Positions 53,012-60,890 of a stretch of DNA of 64,000 bases are shown piece after piece. The translations under genes and the position numbers were made by a program. How positions within the stretch are numbered: the first letter of the stretch is position 1; every line of letters starts with the position of its first letter. The notes beneath the pieces are model-generated. The model was given only the letters and a program-made list of their open reading frames with translations. It was not told where the DNA came from and did no database searches. The DNA is from Planctomycetota bacterium (GTDB lineage Bacteria; Planctomycetota; UBA1135; GCA-002686595), in NCBI GenBank assembly GCA_026692665.1, contig JAPLOF010000023.1:62001-126000 (forward strand), given 5' to 3'.

Positions 53012-54061
53012 ATGCTCGCACTCCTCTGCGCACTCGTGTTCGCTTCCGACCCCGCAGTGACCGTCCGCACGCCCCAGGAACGCCAGGTGATCCAGCAGAC
53101 GGATCGCGGCACGACCTACGTCCCGGTCGAGGTCGTGGCCGCGACCGGCATCGGACGCCTGGTCGCGTCGGCGCGGCCGACGGCGGGCGGCGCGGAGCTC
53201 GCGAACGCGGTGCTCGCGAAGCAGCCCGGCGGCAGCCCCGAGTCGACCTCGAGCTTCACGGGCAAGCTCGCGCTGCCCGCGGGCGGCTGGTACCGCCTGG
53301 CGATCACCGTCGACGGCATCGCCGGCCCGGTCGAGGTCGCGCACGTGGAGCGCTTCGGCGTCGGCGAGGTCTTCGTCGTGGCCGGTCAGTCGAACTCCAC
53401 GAACTACGGCGAGGAGAAGATGGCGTCCATGGAGGACCGCGTCTCGGCCTTCGACGGCGAACGCTGGACCCTGGCCGCCGATCCGATGCCCGGCGTGCAG
53501 GACGGATCTTCGGGCGGCAGCCCCTGGCCGCTGGTCGGCAAGCAACTCGCCACGGCCTGGAACGTCCCGGTCGCCTTCGCGTCGTGCGGATTCGGCGGCA
53601 CCTCCGTGCTGCAGTGGCAAGCGCAGGCCGCGCCGCTCGAGGGCCGGAAGCAACCGCTCTACGCGGCGCTCGTGCAGCGCATGAAGGCCTTGGGCGGCGT
53701 CCGCGCGGTGCTCTGGCACCAAGGCGAGTCGGACGCGAACGCCGGGATGAGCACGGCGGAGTACACAGCGAAGTTCATCGCCCTGCGCGACGCCCTGGCG
53801 AAGGAGCTCGGCACGAGCCCGGTCTGGGTCGTGGCGAACGTGAGCTTCGTGCCCGACCTCGCGAAGACCAAGATGGACGCGATCCGCGCGGCCCAGCAGC
53901 AGCTGTGGAAGGACAAGGTCGCGCTCCAGGGGCCCAACACGGACGACCTGCTCGGGCCCATGCGCCACAGCCAGGACAAGATCCACTTCAGCAAGGCGGG
54001 CCTCGAGGCGCACGCCAAGCGCTGGTCGGACCAGCTGGTCGCCCTGTTCGCGAAGCAATGA
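53012..54061 (+). CDS. Sialate O-acetylesterase-like (SASA domain) secreted esterase
   Basis: 349-aa exported SGNH-type hydrolase. Signal MLALLCALVFASD (ATG 53012; upstream in-frame TTG would precede no signal). The GQSN block EVFVVAGQSNSTNYGEEKM carries the nucleophile serine, and the catalytic pair appears in LWHQGESDANAGMSTAEYTAKF (HQGE) and near the C terminus (KIHFSKAGLEAHAKRW, with D/H). A beta-sandwich of about 110 residues precedes the hydrolase core. Members deacetylate sialic acids or other sugars. A small intergenic gap separates it from the next gene on the strand. Confidence 0.84.
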   Translation: MLALLCALVFASDPAVTVRTPQERQVIQQTDRGTTYVPVEVVAATGIGRLVASARPTAGGAELANAVLAKQPGGSPESTSSFTGKLALPAGGWYRLAITVDGIAGPVEVAHVERFGVGEVFVVAGQSNSTNYGEEKMASMEDRVSAFDGERWTLAADPMPGVQDGSSGGSPWPLVGKQLATAWNVPVAFASCGFGGTSVLQWQAQAAPLEGRKQPLYAALVQRMKALGGVRAVLWHQGESDANAGMSTAEYTAKFIALRDALAKELGTSPVWVVANVSFVPDLAKTKMDAIRAAQQQLWKDKVALQGPNTDDLLGPMRHSQDKIHFSKAGLEAHAKRWSDQLVALFAKQ

Positions 54062-54146
54062 GCGATTCAGACGGGATCGGGCGGGGCGCGCGGCGCGCAG
54101 GCGCCGTGTGCCGAGCCTGGCCCGCCAGCACCGGACCGACGCCGGC

Positions 54147-55076
54147 ATGAAGTCCGACGGCCCGCGATCGATCCCGGGAGTCTCCGACGTCACGGTCGTG
54201 CGCGGCGTTCGGTCGCACGGCGTGCCGGACATCCTCTTGGAAGTCCCCCACGGCGCCACCCGGGCGCGGGACTACGACGAGCTCCGGCGCGAGCTGGTGG
54301 GCGATTTCCCGGCCGATCTCCAGGCCTTCTTCTTCGTGAACACGGACGTCGGCGCGCCCGAGGTCGCGCTGCGGGTCGCCGAGCTCGTCGTGGCCGCGGA
54401 GCCCGAGCGCGCCTGCCTCGTGCTGCGCTGCCTCGTCCCACGCACCTTCGTCGACTGCAACCGCGACATCGACGCCACGACGCTCGCACGCGCTTCCGTC
54501 GCCGGGGAGATGACGGCGGGATTGCACGCCTGGGTGCGCGATCCGCGCGACCGGAAGCTCCTGCTCGAGCGCTACGGTGCGTACCGCAGCCTCGCGACGG
54601 ACGCCTACGCCCAGGTGTGCGGAGGCGGCGGACGAGCGCTCATGGTGCACTCCTATGCGCCGCGCAGCGTGGATGTCGCGGTGGACGACCGCATCGTCGA
54701 GAGCCTGCGCGCGGCCTACGCCCCGGATCGCGTCGAGTCGTGGCCGCTGCGCGCGTCCGTGGACCTCATCGTCGACACGCCCGAGGGCGAACGGCTGGCG
54801 GATCCCGCGCTGGCCGCCGCGGCGAAGCGCGAGTTCGAGGCCGCGGGGTTCGATGTGGTGGAGAACGGCGCCTACACGCTGCACCCCGTCTCCCTGGCGC
54901 ACGTGTTCGCGCGCGCGTATCCGCGGCAGACGCTGTGCCTCGAGCTGCGCCGCGACCTCCTGATGCGCGCCTTCACGCCGTTCGCGGAGATGCACGCCGA
55001 TCCGGCGCGCGTCGAGCGCGTCGCCGGGCCGCTCGCGCGGGCGGTGCGGTCCGATTTCGGCTCGAGCGCGCCGTGA
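54147..55076 (+). CDS. N-formylglutamate amidohydrolase-like protein
   Basis: 309-aa protein with the N-formylglutamate deformylase (FGase) pattern: DILLEVPHGATRARDYDEL (metal-binding V-P-H-G), RTFVDCNRDIDATT (C-N-R-D) and HSYAPRSVDVAVDD. FGases release formate and glutamate at the end of histidine breakdown; many homologues act on other N-formyl compounds. The C-terminal part (AYTLHPVSLAHVFARAYPRQTLCLELRRDLL) is well kept. ATG 54147 was chosen; an earlier start at 54108 is possible. Its stop overlaps a GTG that begins a second, frameshifted gene (GTGA). Confidence 0.72.
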   Translation: MKSDGPRSIPGVSDVTVVRGVRSHGVPDILLEVPHGATRARDYDELRRELVGDFPADLQAFFFVNTDVGAPEVALRVAELVVAAEPERACLVLRCLVPRTFVDCNRDIDATTLARASVAGEMTAGLHAWVRDPRDRKLLLERYGAYRSLATDAYAQVCGGGGRALMVHSYAPRSVDVAVDDRIVESLRAAYAPDRVESWPLRASVDLIVDTPEGERLADPALAAAAKREFEAAGFDVVENGAYTLHPVSLAHVFARAYPRQTLCLELRRDLLMRAFTPFAEMHADPARVERVAGPLARAVRSDFGSSAP

Positions 55077-55437
55077 ACCTCGCGCTCGAGCGACTGTGGA
55101 CCCACGACGACGGAATGCTCGAGGTCGACGTCCCGATCCGTTGGGATCCGAGCTGGAGACGTTCCATCGCGACGCTTCGCACGTGTTCACGCTCGAATCC
55201 GGCAGCCGCGGGCCGTGCTGGTACGGCCAATTCCGGATGCACGTCTCGTTCCGTCCGCCCTCACGCGCGATGGTCGACGTCTCCGTGTTCGTGCCGGACG
55301 ACCAGCCGGACCCGTTCGAGGCGCGTTTCCGCGCGGAGGTGGAACCCGCCGCGCTGAACGAGCTCGGCCGCCGCTTGCGCAGCAGGGTGGCGTCCGACCG
55401 CGCCCGGTTGGTATGCCCGCCCGAACCTGACGACTGA
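55073..55437 (+). pseudogene. Frameshifted small gene downstream of the FGase-like gene
   Basis: From GTG 55073 (overlapping the previous TGA as GTGA) the frame reads V-N-L-A-L-E-R-L-W-T-H-D-D-G-M-L-E-V-D-V-P-I-R-W, then becomes low-quality. The next frame, open from upstream of 55143, reads G-S-E-L-E-T-F-H-R-D-A-S-H-V-F-T-L and continues credibly to TGA at 55435-55437, including WYGQFRMHVSFRPPSRAMVDVSVFVPDD. Adding one G to the GGG at 55143-55145 (TGGGGATCC) would join the two as W-G-S-E-L. The intact product would be about 121 residues, family unknown. A base deletion in a G run, biological or from sequencing, explains it best. Confidence 0.72.
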
Positions 55438-55491
55438 GCGGATGTCCGCGCTGCGGCTCGTGCCGTGTCATCCGCATCGCGCTCGCCGCCG

Positions 55492-56163
55492 TCATGCGCC
55501 TGGTGCCGTGGCCGGAGCTTCCGTCGTGAGGAGCAGCCCGCCTCGCCGCCAGCCGCTCCGCAAGAGCCACGAGCCCGCACGCGCAATCGGCCGATCGCAG
55601 CGCGCGACGCGGCCGAGCCAGCCCGTGAACCACGGCCCCGAGGTGAACGCGTCGATACCCGTGATCCGCGCGCCGTGTTTCTTCGCGTTCTGCAGCACGT
55701 AGACGAGCGCGTTCCGGACCTCGCGCGGCGATCCCAGGATCCGCGCGTGGTAGCGGTCCGAGAGCACGGTGCCCTTGCGCCCCCACTCGCGGTTCAGCGC
55801 CTTCGCGACGCGCACGAGCAGTCCTTGCATGCCACGAGAGATCGCGCGCGCGTCGTCGCCCTCCGCGATCAAGTGCACGTGATTGCCCTGGATGGAGTAC
55901 TCGACGAGTCGGAATCCGAACCGTTCCGAGCCGGCCGCAAGCGCGCGCCGCAACGTGACGAGCGTCCTCGCGCGGCGCAGGTTCGGCAGGCCCGGCAGGA
56001 GGTGCGTCGTCACGAGCACGGGATCGTGCTTCGTCACTCGCGGCCGGGTGTCGTGCGGGGCGAGCGCGGCCGCGCCCTTCGGCTTGCGGCCGGCGCCCTC
56101 TCGCTCACCGCCGCGCCCGAAGATCGTGAGTTGATGCATCGCTTTCGTTCTCGTTCGTCGCAT
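55492..56163 (-). CDS. REP-associated tyrosine transposase (RAYT, Y1/HUH family)
   Basis: 223-aa single-strand transposase of the IS200/IS605-like RAYT group. The HUH motif is H95-V-H97 in EYSIQGNHVHLIAEG and the catalytic tyrosine is Y155 in NALVYVLQNAKKHG, both at family spacing. The N terminus has the group's GRGGEREGAGRKPKG stretch and RVTKHDPVLVTTHLLPGLPNL. RAYTs mobilise or shape REP/BIME palindromes and do not usually move as full insertion sequences; no flanking IS ends are seen. I chose ATG 56163 because GGAGG lies 5 bases before it; a second in-frame ATG at 56139 is the alternative. Four palindromic elements elsewhere in the window may be its substrates. Confidence 0.86.
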   Translation of the reverse strand: MRRTRTKAMHQLTIFGRGGEREGAGRKPKGAAALAPHDTRPRVTKHDPVLVTTHLLPGLPNLRRARTLVTLRRALAAGSERFGFRLVEYSIQGNHVHLIAEGDDARAISRGMQGLLVRVAKALNREWGRKGTVLSDRYHARILGSPREVRNALVYVLQNAKKHGARITGIDAFTSGPWFTGWLGRVARCDRPIARAGSWLLRSGWRRGGLLLTTEAPATAPGA

Positions 56164-56260
56164 GTCGTCCTCCGCTCCGGGGACGATCGGAGTGAGGCGA
56201 GGTCGTGGTTTCGCCCGGGATTTTGCGCAGAGTTCCGCGGACTCTCCCGCGCCCGGGACG

Positions 56261-56427
56261 CGATCGATTCGGCAGAGATTCGCAGCGGCGGACGTGTCAC
56301 GCGACGGCACGAACCCGGCGCGCCGGCTGCGCGACCGCGTCCGCCTTCCTGCACCAGTCAGGAGGTGGCCGCGGCGGATTCGGGCTGCACCAAGCCGGGC
56401 TGCAGCACGTCGATCGATTCCGCAGAG
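56261..56427. repeat. 17-bp direct repeats flanking the region upstream of the RAYT gene
   Basis: CGATCGATTC-G/C-GCAGAG occurs at 56261-56277 and 56411-56427 (16 of 17 identical), 150 bp apart, in the gap between the RAYT gene's start and the S9-peptidase stop. Further short matches (GCAGAGTTCCGC near 56227; CCAGGCAC near 56430) suggest shuffled repeat pieces. Confidence 0.55.
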
Positions 56428-56473
56428 CTCCCAGGCACGACTCGGTCCGGCACGTCCGTCCGCCGACGTCGAG

Positions 56474-58861
56474 TCATCGACCTCGCACGTTCTCGTCGAA
56501 CCACTCGAACATCTCGGCCAGGCAGTGCAGCACGGCCTCGCGCGAGCGGTAACCGTGCCCCTCGTGCGGCAGCACGACGTGCCGCGCGATCCCGCCGTTG
56601 CCCTGGATCGCCTGGAAAAGTCGCTCGCTCTGCAGCGGGTGCGTGCCCGGGTTCTCGTCGTCGCCCCCGTGCACGAGCAGCAGCGGCGCACGGATCCTGT
56701 GCGCGTCGAGGAGCGGCGAGAGCTTCACGTAGCTCTGCGGCGCCTCCCACAGGGTTCGTCGTTCGCTCTGGAAGCCGAACGGCGTCAAGGTGCGGTTGTA
56801 CGCGCCGCTGCGCGCGATCCCCGCGCGGAAGAGATCCGTGTGCGCGAGCAGCGCCACCGTCATGAACGCGCCGTAGCTGTGTCCGCCGACGCCGACGCGG
56901 GTGCGGTCGATCACACCGCGACCGTCGAGGTGCTCGATCGCGGCCCGCGCGCTCGCGCCGATCTGCTCGAGGAACGTGTCGTTCATCGTCTCGGGGTGGC
57001 CGACGACCGGCATCTCGGCGCCCTCGAGCACGGCGTAGCCGCGCAGCGCGAAGAAGAGCGGCGACGGACCGCCGACGCGCGTGAAGTCGTGCGGCGTGCC
57101 GCGGACTTGCGAGGCCGTGCCCGGATCGACGAACTCGCGCGGGTAGGCCCACACGACGAGGGGCAGACGCCGTCCGTCCCAGTCGGGCGGCAGGTGCAGC
57201 GTGCCCGAGAGCTGCACGCCGTCGGCGCGCGCGTAGCGCACCAGCTCCTTCTTGACGCGCCGGAAGATCGGGGCGGGATCCGGAAACGTGGTGAGCCGCT
57301 CGAACTCGCTCGAACCGAGGCGGCGCAGGCGCAGGTTCGGCGGATCCACCGGGCTCTCGTGGCGCGTCACGATCGACTCGATCTCGCCGCGCGCGTCCTC
57401 CACGAGCGCGATCGGCCGCTCGTGCTGGCCGGCTTCGGACCGGAACAGGCGTTCGCGAGCCGCCGCGGGATCCGCGTTCGGGAGATCGAGCCTTTGGCGG
57501 TCGAGGAACGGGCGTGCGCCGCCCTCCTCGTCGCCCGATCCGATGCGGAAGATCCAGGCTCCGCGCTGGCGCACGATGCGCCGCCCGCGCGCGCGCGGCT
57601 CGAACAGGATGGAACCCGGGTCGCCGTAGCTGTCGTTGCCGCTGCGGTCGTCGAGCGTGGACCAGGTCGCCGGATCCGCGCCGGGAATCGCCTTCCAGAG
57701 GCGCGTCCACTTCGCGTCGCGATCCCACTCGCGCACGAGCACCGACCGCTCGTCCTGGAGCCAGGCGATGCTGCTGGCGCGGTGCTGCAGGCGCACCAGC
57801 TCGCGTGGTTCCCCGTCGAACGGCGCGTCGAGCTCCAGCCAGCGGTCGCGATGCGGCGCGGCGGCGCGTGGATCGCCGCCGTCGAGCGCTTCGACCCACA
57901 CGGCGCGCGCGCCGCCGTGCGCCGACCATTGCACGGCCCGCCGTCCGGTGCGGACGCCTTCGATCGGCACGTTCGCGGCCACGGGTTGGTGCGCGATCGC
58001 GATGCGCCGCGGACCGGCGAGCTCCCAGGCCGCGGTCGAGTGCGCGAAGCCCGACACGGTGTGCGTGCGCGAGTACGGGCGTTCGACGACGTCGACCAGC
58101 GCCCATTGTCCGTCGGGCGAGGCCTCGAACCCGCTGATGGCGCACGGCGCGCCCAGGGGATCGACCCGCGCGAGTTCCAGGTCCACGCGCGCGAGCTGCG
58201 CCGTCGCGTGGTACTCGAACAGGTCCTCGTCGAACTCGTCGCGCAGGAGGTCGTGGTGCGTGCGCTGCGGGGTGCGCTCCCCGCGCGTCTCGAGCTCGAT
58301 CGGCCCGATCGCGACCTCGGGCCGCTTCGGCGCCGCGCCGCGTGTCGCGGGCACGAGCGCCGCCAGCACGCTCGCGCCGTCCGGCATCCAGGCGAACCCG
58401 TCGGTGAGGACGGCATGGATCCCCGCGGCCGCGAAGCGGAGCTCGCCGCCGGCCACGCTCCCCCACCACAACTCGCCCGGACTGCTGGGCCCCTGCGGCC
58501 CACCAGCGTCCAGGATCAGCGCGAACCGGCGCGCGTCGTGCGACCACGACAGGGAGGCGATGCGGCGGCCCGGCGGGAGCTCGATCGGGCGCTCCCAAGT
58601 CCCGCGCAGGTCGCGCAGGGCAATCGCGGTCCCGAACGCCAGCTGGTGGCGCGCCGCCCGGGCCGCGTCGACGCGCAGCCCGGCGAGCTTCTCCTTCGGC
58701 CGGGCCACGTCGGCCAGCGAGGGCATCCCCGCGAGCTCCACGACGAGCATGTGCTGCGCGTCCGGCGCCACGACCAGCCAGGGCGTCGGCGGGGCGTCGA
58801 GGAGGGCAGTGATCGCCGACTCGGGCTCGCGCCAGCCTCGCCGCACAGGGGTATCGGTCAT
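56474..58861 (-). CDS. S9-family prolyl oligopeptidase-type peptidase
   Basis: 795-aa serine peptidase without recognised signal peptide. N-terminal two-thirds form a beta-propeller-like region with repeated D/W-rich blades (SLSWSHDARRFALILDAGG, GFEASPDGQWALVDVVERPYS). The C-terminal alpha/beta hydrolase holds the triad: serine in GVGGHSYGAFMTVALLAHTD (about 661), aspartate in VHGGDDENPGTHPLQSER (about 734), histidine in LPHEGHGYRSREA (about 767). Members cleave after proline or act as acylaminoacyl peptidases. Start ATG 58861 (MTDTPVRRG); the region before it codes only shadow sequence. Divergent from the Tat epimerase gene. Confidence 0.85.
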   Translation of the reverse strand: MTDTPVRRGWREPESAITALLDAPPTPWLVVAPDAQHMLVVELAGMPSLADVARPKEKLAGLRVDAARAARHQLAFGTAIALRDLRGTWERPIELPPGRRIASLSWSHDARRFALILDAGGPQGPSSPGELWWGSVAGGELRFAAAGIHAVLTDGFAWMPDGASVLAALVPATRGAAPKRPEVAIGPIELETRGERTPQRTHHDLLRDEFDEDLFEYHATAQLARVDLELARVDPLGAPCAISGFEASPDGQWALVDVVERPYSRTHTVSGFAHSTAAWELAGPRRIAIAHQPVAANVPIEGVRTGRRAVQWSAHGGARAVWVEALDGGDPRAAAPHRDRWLELDAPFDGEPRELVRLQHRASSIAWLQDERSVLVREWDRDAKWTRLWKAIPGADPATWSTLDDRSGNDSYGDPGSILFEPRARGRRIVRQRGAWIFRIGSGDEEGGARPFLDRQRLDLPNADPAAARERLFRSEAGQHERPIALVEDARGEIESIVTRHESPVDPPNLRLRRLGSSEFERLTTFPDPAPIFRRVKKELVRYARADGVQLSGTLHLPPDWDGRRLPLVVWAYPREFVDPGTASQVRGTPHDFTRVGGPSPLFFALRGYAVLEGAEMPVVGHPETMNDTFLEQIGASARAAIEHLDGRGVIDRTRVGVGGHSYGAFMTVALLAHTDLFRAGIARSGAYNRTLTPFGFQSERRTLWEAPQSYVKLSPLLDAHRIRAPLLLVHGGDDENPGTHPLQSERLFQAIQGNGGIARHVVLPHEGHGYRSREAVLHCLAEMFEWFDENVRGR

Positions 58862-58978
58862 GGGGCGCGCACGTTGCACGGCGCGTGAGTCCGCTGCAAG
58901 GAAACAAGGTGCGAACGAGCGGCAGGCCCCGGGGGAAGGCAGGATGGGCGCTCGTCCCCCAACCCGACCCGGACCCAC

Positions 58979-60091
58979 ATGCGCCAAGACCGCCGCGAGT
59001 TCCTGCAAGTTTCCCTGGCCGCCGGTGCCCTGCTCGCGACGCGAGCGCACGCATCCGAGGATCGCGCGAAGGCCGCGAAGCCTCTCGACGTGCTCGTCTT
59101 CGGCGGCACGGGGCTCATCGGGCCTCCGCTCGTCGAGGCGCTGCTCGCGCGCGGCCACAAGGTCGTGATCTTCAACCGCGGCAAGACGAAGGCCGACTTG
59201 TTCCCCGACCTCGAGCGCATCAAGGGCGACCGCGACCCGTCGAAGGACGAGGGCGTGAAGGGCCTCGAGGGCCGCAAGTTCGACCTCGTGTTCGACGACA
59301 CGGGCTACTACCCGCGGCACGTCAAGACGAGCTCGGAGATCCTGGCCAAGGCCGGATCCGGACACATCGTCTACGTGTCGAGCATCTCGGCCTACGCCAA
59401 GAACGAGGCCGTCGGCGCCGACGAGACGGCCGAGCTCGGCACGATGCCCGACCCGACGGTCGAGACGATGGGGCCGCAGTACGAGTTCTACGGCCCGCTC
59501 AAGGTCCTGTGCGAGAAGGCCGCCGAAGCCGCGTTCCCGGGCAAGTGCACGATCGTGCGCCCGGGCTACATCGTCGGGCCGGGCGACGGCTCCGACCGCT
59601 TCACGTACTGGCCGCTGCGCTTCCAGCGCGGCGGGAAGATCCTGGTGCCCGGCGATCCGACGGACCCGATCCAGGTCATCGACGTGCGCGACCTCGCGGA
59701 CCTCATGGTGAAGCTGGGCGAATCGCGCACCACGGGCGCGTTCAACGCCTGCGGCCCGCGGGAGAAGCTCGCCTGGGGCAAGGTGATCGAGGAGTGCCAG
59801 AAGGCCTCGACCGCGAAGGACATCTCTGTGCGCTGGGTCAAGACGGCCGACCTCGAGAAGCTCGGGCCCCTCAACTTCCCGATCTGGGCGCCGTTCGAGG
59901 GCGAGTCGAAGGGCTTCCACACCTGGAGCAACGCGCGCGCCGTCCAGGCGGGACTCACGTTCCGCCCGATCGACGTGACGATCCGCGACACGCTGGCCTG
60001 GTTCGCGACGCTGCCGGAGGAGCGCCGCGGCAAGCTGCGCGCGGGGCTGACGCCCGAGCAGGAAGCGGAAGCGCTGGCGAAGCTCGGCTGA
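58979..60091 (+). CDS. Tat-exported NAD-dependent epimerase/dehydratase
   Basis: 370-aa extended SDR exported by the Tat route: twin-arginine motif DRREFLQVSLAAGALLATRA at the N terminus. The dinucleotide-binding pattern VLVFGGTGLIGPPLVEALL follows at about 38; YGPLKVLCEKA carries the Y-x-x-x-K catalytic pair (about 165). VRPGYIVGPGDGSDRFTYW is the substrate-binding segment. Such exported NAD enzymes in planctomycetes resemble sugar oxidoreductases of the GFO or epimerase type and may act on extracytoplasmic sugars with tightly bound NAD. The substrate is unknown. A long 140-bp gap follows before the next gene. Confidence 0.82.
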   Translation: MRQDRREFLQVSLAAGALLATRAHASEDRAKAAKPLDVLVFGGTGLIGPPLVEALLARGHKVVIFNRGKTKADLFPDLERIKGDRDPSKDEGVKGLEGRKFDLVFDDTGYYPRHVKTSSEILAKAGSGHIVYVSSISAYAKNEAVGADETAELGTMPDPTVETMGPQYEFYGPLKVLCEKAAEAAFPGKCTIVRPGYIVGPGDGSDRFTYWPLRFQRGGKILVPGDPTDPIQVIDVRDLADLMVKLGESRTTGAFNACGPREKLAWGKVIEECQKASTAKDISVRWVKTADLEKLGPLNFPIWAPFEGESKGFHTWSNARAVQAGLTFRPIDVTIRDTLAWFATLPEERRGKLRAGLTPEQEAEALAKLG

Positions 60092-60231
60092 TCGGACCGG
60101 GTCGCCGCAAGCGGGCGATCGTGGCCGCCGACCTGGCCAGGCGGCACCGTCCCGCTGCCGAGCGAGACTGTCGGATCCGCCCTGGAGCGCGGTCTTCCGG
60201 CTCCGTCCGCCAGCGCGTACCGTTCCGCGCG

Positions 60232-60711
60232 ATGGACCATCGACCGGATGTGAAGCACATGCGCCAGGCCGCGCGCCTCGCCCAGCGCGGCGTCGCGACG
60301 AACCAGGGCGGACCGTTCGGCGCCGTGGTCGTGCGCGACGGCGTCGTCGTCGGCCGCGGCTTCAACCGCGTGATCGGCACGAACGACCCCACCGCGCACG
60401 CCGAGGTCGTCGCGATCCGCCAGGCCTGTCGCAAGCTGCGCACCTTCAGCCTGGCCGGTTGCGAGCTCTACGCCAGCTGCGAACCCTGCCCGATGTGCCT
60501 CGCCGCGATCCACTGGGCCCGCCTCGACCGCGTCTGGTACGCCTGCGACCGCCACGACGCCGCCCGAGCCGGCTTCGACGACGCCCTCTTCTACGCCGAG
60601 CTCGACAAACCCGCCCCCGAACGCCGCCTCCCTGTCGTGCAAGCCTTCCGCGAAGCCGGCCTCCCGGCGTTCCAAGCCTGGATCGCGAAGGCCGACCGGA
60701 CGAGCTACTGA
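60232..60711 (+). CDS. Nucleoside deaminase (guanine/cytosine deaminase family)
   Basis: 159-aa cytidine-deaminase-fold zinc enzyme. Zinc-site motifs: H56-A-E58 in TNDPTAHAEVVAIRQA and C86-P-M-C89 in SCEPCPMCLAAIHWARLDRVWYA. Also GGPFGAVVVRDGVVVGRGFN, typical for guanine deaminases and tRNA-adenosine deaminase TadA; the full-length size and YACDRHDAARAGFDDALFY favour guanine deaminase-type enzymes. The start ATG 60232 has no clear ribosome-binding site. Converges on the second M14 peptidase gene across foldback element 4. Confidence 0.88.
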   Translation: MDHRPDVKHMRQAARLAQRGVATNQGGPFGAVVVRDGVVVGRGFNRVIGTNDPTAHAEVVAIRQACRKLRTFSLAGCELYASCEPCPMCLAAIHWARLDRVWYACDRHDAARAGFDDALFYAELDKPAPERRLPVVQAFREAGLPAFQAWIAKADRTSY

Positions 60712-60731
60712 CGGGACATCGGCGCGAACAT

Positions 60732-60883
60732 CGCTGCGCGGTGCCTGGCTCACTTGGCGCGAGTTGGTTTCCGGGGAAGCGCGTTGGAACTGCACTTCCC
60801 CGGAGACGAACCCGCGGCAAGTTAGCCAGGCACCGCGCAGCGCGAGACGAACTCGCGGCAAGTTAGCCAGGCACAGCGCAGCG
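60732..60883. repeat. Foldback (long inverted-repeat) element 4 with a partial tandem copy
   Basis: The 48-bp arms (60732-60779 and 60795-60842) are inverted copies with 43 of 48 identical bases and a 15-base loop. The last 40 bases of the right arm (60803-60842) are repeated directly at 60844-60883 with two mismatches. Each copy contains GCCAGGCAC, also seen in element 3. It lies between the deaminase and M14 peptidase stops. Confidence 0.9.
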
Positions 60884-60890
60884 GAGTTGG

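Noticed and set aside
55438..55491. Small gene between the frameshifted gene and the RAYT gene
   Set aside because: The 54-bp gap has only a short hairpin (GCGGATGTCCGC) and no plausible coding frame.
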